Notes under the pieces: generated by a model
Seen by the model: the letters and a program-made list of their open reading frames with translations, nothing else
Told to the model about the DNA's origin: nothing
Database searches by the model: none
Program-made: the position numbers and the translations under genes
Shown here: piece by piece, positions 60,733 through 64,000 of the stretch
Layout: the number at the start of each line of letters is the position of its first letter
How positions within the stretch are numbered: position 1 is the stretch's first letter
Assembly: GCA_023630585.1 (NCBI GenBank)
Contig: CM042551.1
Location: forward strand, 1,583,001 to 1,647,000
DNA: 64,000 bases
Direction: 5' to 3'
From: Cranoglanis bouderius
Lineage: Eukaryota > Chordata > Actinopteri > Siluriformes > Cranoglanididae

Positions 60733-60859
60733 TATGCTCATTTATGAAATTACCCACCTCTTCTCCAAGATGCTGCTCTCCATTCACATATTTAAATAAA
60801 AAAAAATAATAATAAATGTAAACAAAGAGGGATAAAAATGAAAATAAAAGTGTTGAAAA

Positions 60860-61274
60860 TGCATAGGAGTATAGGAAATGCATGGGAGTCTGTAAAGAAC
60901 AGCACTGCAGTAATCAAGCCTGGAGATTACAAAAGCATGGATGAGTGTGTCTACTGAAGAGAGGGAAAGGGGGGAAGAAGCCTGGCAATGTTTCTAAGGT
61001 GAAAGAAGCTGTAGTAATGTAATATATTTAATGTGTGATTGTTATGAGAATGTGGGAATGAAAATGATCTGAGGTGGATGTGATAAAACCTGGGATAGAT
61101 AATGAGTAGTGCTTCATTTTCTTTAATGTGGATGGGGATGTAATTAGGATGACCTCACATTTGTTACTGTTAAGAAAATTAGAATTTATCCAAGTCTTTA
61201 AGTCTGTCAGACGATTCACGGTATGTATGTAAATCTGAGTATCATCAGCATATCAATGAAACTGTAGGGCATTT
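60860..61274 (-). mobile_element. L2 relic, gene B copy, left part
   Basis: It matches 23570-24040 (AACAGCACTGCAG, GATGAGTGTGTCTACTG, CTGGGATAGATAATGAG). It is interrupted by the next Tc1 element and resumes at 63015. Confidence 0.65.
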
Positions 61275-63012
61275 CCCCAAGTTCAACTGAAAATGTGACT
61301 CATAATGACTTCTCCAGTCTCAAAATTATTCAACCCCTTACTTAGTAGAGCACCATTTTGCTGTTATGACCTGCTGCAAACAAGATGCATAGCCAGACAC
61401 CAGCTTCTGGCAGTGTTCCTGAGGAATCTTAGCCCATTCCTCATGGCCTCCAGTTCAGTAATATTCTTGGGTTTGTGTGCTGCAACCACCTTCTTCAAAT
61501 CCTACCAGAGATTTTCTATGGGGTTCAAGTCAGGTGACTGTGATGGCCCTGTAGAATCTTCCAGGACTTCTTCTAAAACCAAGGCTTGGTGGAAATTGAG
61601 GTATGCTTGGGATCACTGTCCTGTTGGAAGGTCCAATGATGCCCAAGCTTCAGCTTCCTCACAGACGGCATGAAGTTTTCTCGTAGGATTTCCTGATACT
61701 TCAATGAATCTATATTGCCTTCCACACACTGCAGGTTTCCAGTGCCAGAGGACACAAAGCAGCCCCAGAGGGTCACTGAGCCACCACCATGCTTGACCAT
61801 TGTGATCCATTGTGCAGAAAAGTTCCAGTTTTGTTCCATCGCTCCACAGAACAGAATCCCAAAACTTCTGTGGCTTATTTGTATGATTTTGGGCCGACTT
61901 TTCTTGTGCTTTTGGGTCAGTAGTGGTGTATGTCTTGGAGTTCTGACATGGAAACCTTCTGCGTTTAGTACGCACCATACTGTGCTCACAGAAACCTCAG
62001 TGCCTGTTGCCATCAAGTCTTGCTGCAAGTCTTTTGCACTCACTGGAGGGTTTTTAACAACCTGCCTTCTCAGAAATCTGGTTTCAGCCATTGATGGCTT
62101 CTTTTTTCTGCCCCATCCAGGTAGTGTAACCACTCTTCCCTTAACTTTGAACTTGTGAACTATGTTTCCAACAGTTTCTCTAGGTTTCTTTTGACTTATC
62201 CATATTTCTAACATGGAGTCAAACATGACACTCAACAAACCCCTAGCCAGTTCAGGTATTTCATGTGTTCCAACTCAAACATTCCTGGTGCAATTAATGT
62301 AGCCCTTGATTAGTTGCATCAGGGGTGCTTGAGACAACTCCTGTTTAGCATATTTGTGCTGTTGTGAGGGATTCTATTCAGGGGGTTGAATAACTTTGAG
62401 ACTGGAGAAGTTGCATTTTCAGTTGAATTTGGGGAAACCACTTGAAGCATTTGTTGTGTTGAACTACTTTAATTGCTTTTGTTTGATTTGTTCATTGCAA
62501 ACAGCTGAAAGTCTGTCAATTCTGACAATAAACCTGATGCAGGCAGTTTTGGCGAGCTGTCATGGGACTGCGGTTGAAGTGACGGTTTTGGAACTGAAAT
62601 TGCCACAAACAAATGCACAAACAGAATTTGCGCTCGGGTCTCCATCGGTGGACAGTTCATGACAGAATAGACTTCTGAGACTGTGGGGAATTTCCTGTTT
62701 ACACAGTTGCACTTTTGTTTTATCATGTAGCACACAGTCATAGAAGGGAATTACTTATAATTACACTATCCGGTGTCACCCAGATGAGGATACGTTCCCT
62801 TTTGAGTCTGGTTCCTCTCAACGTTTCTTCCTCATATCATCTCGGAGATTTTCCTTGCCACCAGCTTGCTCATTGGGGATAAATTTATCAATTTAAAATT
62901 TAGATCCAAAAATCTGCTTTGTGACTATGTCCATTGTTAAAAGCACTATACAAATAAAACAGACTTGAATTGAATTGAATTTGCAATGGGGGTTGAATCA
63001 TTTTGATTGCAA
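61275..63012 (-). mobile_element. Tc1-like transposon in minus orientation
   Basis: Inverted segments TTCAACTGAAAATG and AGTCTCAAAATTATTCAACCC at the left recur as complements at 62385-62440. The minus strand 62238-61573 carries transposase codons (RETVGNIVHKFKVKGRVVTL, MVKHGGGSVTLWGCF, QQDSDPKHTS), with the last third missing or shifted. An L2 3' end lies inside it. It is inserted in the L2 relic. Confidence 0.75.
62625..62985 (+). mobile_element. L2 LINE 3' end
   Basis: Same unit as 47540-47917, ending in repeated TTGAA. It is nested in the Tc1 element. Confidence 0.7.
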
Positions 63013-63362
63013 CTGTATATGATGACTAACAGCAGGCCAAGAATTGAGCCTTGAGGTACATCATGGGAGAGGCGAGACAAGTGAGACATCAATTAAAACA
63101 TATTGTTGTCTGTCAGAGAGATTATTTAAACCAGGAGAGGATAGTACCAGTAAGCCCAACCATTTTTTCAAACCTGTGCAGAAGCATGTTATAACACACT
63201 GTATCAAAAGCAACGCGCATTTTGATGCAACTAGCAGTTCATTTGTGACCTCGATGAGGGCAGTTTGAGTACTGTAGTTTGGGCTAAACCCAGACAATAA
63301 TACCTCTGTATCGATGTGAATATTCAAATCTACTGAAAGCAGCAATGCAGGATACATCAAGC
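63013..63362 (-). mobile_element. L2 relic, gene B copy, right part
   Basis: Continues the relic. It matches 24062-24385, including CATCATGGGAGAGGCGAGAC and GGGCTAAACCCAGACA. Confidence 0.7.
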
Positions 63363-63365
63363 TAG

Positions 63366-63480
63366 AGCTGCAACAACTAATCGATAAAATCGTTAATAAT
63401 CGATTATTAAAATTGTTATCAACGAATCTCATTATCGATTAGCTGATCTGCACACGACACGTGGTACATTTACTCAAAGC
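63366..63480 (+). mobile_element. hAT-like repeat end
   Basis: AGAGCTGCAACAACTAATCG and the ATAATCGATTATTAA run correspond to the repeat starting at 39491. Confidence 0.5.
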
Positions 63481-64000
63481 TTTGCTTCTGTTCCCAAAAC
63501 ACGCATTGGAGGGTACAGACCAAAGTTGTGTTCCAAATGACGTATTATACACTTACACTGTGCACTATGTACTCTACCATCTAGTGTATGAATTTTAGAA
63601 GGGTAGTATCATCTCAAATGGATTTTTCCCAGTCGATGGCACATGACGTCAAATGCACATAATGCGACGCCGCTAGCTTTAGCAGAATACCCAGAGTCAA
63701 TGACAATGATTTCTTCAGTTTGCTGTTTATGCCAATGTTACCTTTTATGCCCAACATAACCTCAGTCACCATCAGATGTAGATGTAAAGGAAAAAATTGT
63801 GCGATCCAAGTCGTCTAAGGCAGGGGAGCATTTTATATTAAATGCTGCTATGGTCGTTCAGGGACAGGGCAGACAGAACACAGACACACGTGAGGCAGAG
63901 ATGGTGAGAAAAAAATCTCACCATCTCTTTAATCTTTAAGTGCAGGTGTGGAGGTGAGACGGTGAGGTGAGTAGGCGTGAGGGTCGCTGCCTTCGTGATT
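63481..64000 (+). other. gene B intron, unassigned
   Basis: No gene is seen. A 12-bp perfect hairpin (GAGATGGTGAGA, six A, TCTCACCATCTC) is at 63898-63927. Confidence 0.35.

Overview
This is a vertebrate, specifically teleost fish, genomic window. The evidence is spliced genes with GT-AG introns, FISNA-NACHT-LRR (fish-type NLR-C, NLRC3-like) coding exons, and a dense load of fish-type transposons: Tc1 DDE elements, L2 and Rex1/CR1-like LINEs, LTR elements, tRNA- and 5S-derived SINEs, and long CA/TG/TA microsatellites. The repeat types suit an otophysan such as a catfish or characin, but that is inference. No prokaryotic features, CRISPR arrays, tRNA genes or rRNA genes are present.

The window holds two tandem, same-strand NLR genes. 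Gene A (5' exon ending at 315, start codon 5988, stop 43079-43081) can be assembled completely: a start exon, three N-terminal repeat exons, a 57-nt linker exon, a 1794-nt FISNA-NACHT exon, seven LRR exons and a tiny terminal exon. Every internal junction is phase 2. The coding total is 3483 nt, which predicts 1160 residues. Gene B (5' exon ending at 49215, start codon 51305) repeats the layout but lacks two repeat exons and the linker exon, and runs off the right edge after its third LRR exon. Both are expected to encode cytosolic NTP-dependent innate sensors or regulators. Neither shows a B30.2 domain in this window.

Layout: 1-5987 is gene A 5' region and intron 1, with a minus-strand LINE and a degraded LTR. 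5988-18905 holds the N-terminal exons, separated by two LTR elements, three Tc1 relics, a tRNA SINE and an MITE. 19091-22892 is the FISNA-NACHT exon and first three LRR exons. 22893-43081 is the remaining LRR exons. Their introns carry an L2 relic that was copied together with the exons, a 5S-derived SINE, Ty3/gypsy relics, and a four-deep nest of transposons at 29064-36452. 43082-48950 is the gene A 3' UTR and an intergenic stretch with a solo LTR, a hairpin of inverted LTR ends and another Tc1. 48951-64000 is gene B.

The most unusual item is the LTR element at 7684-11095. It has no visible pol but encodes a complete zinc finger with all eight metal ligands in the exact spacing of the N-terminal finger of methionine aminopeptidase 1, followed by long 26- and 14-residue tandem repeats. 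A second copy of the family (12508-15222) keeps half of the same finger. This looks like host-gene capture by a non-autonomous retroelement. The two NLR genes also act as filled-site and empty-site references for each other, so several insertions and exon losses can be ordered in time.
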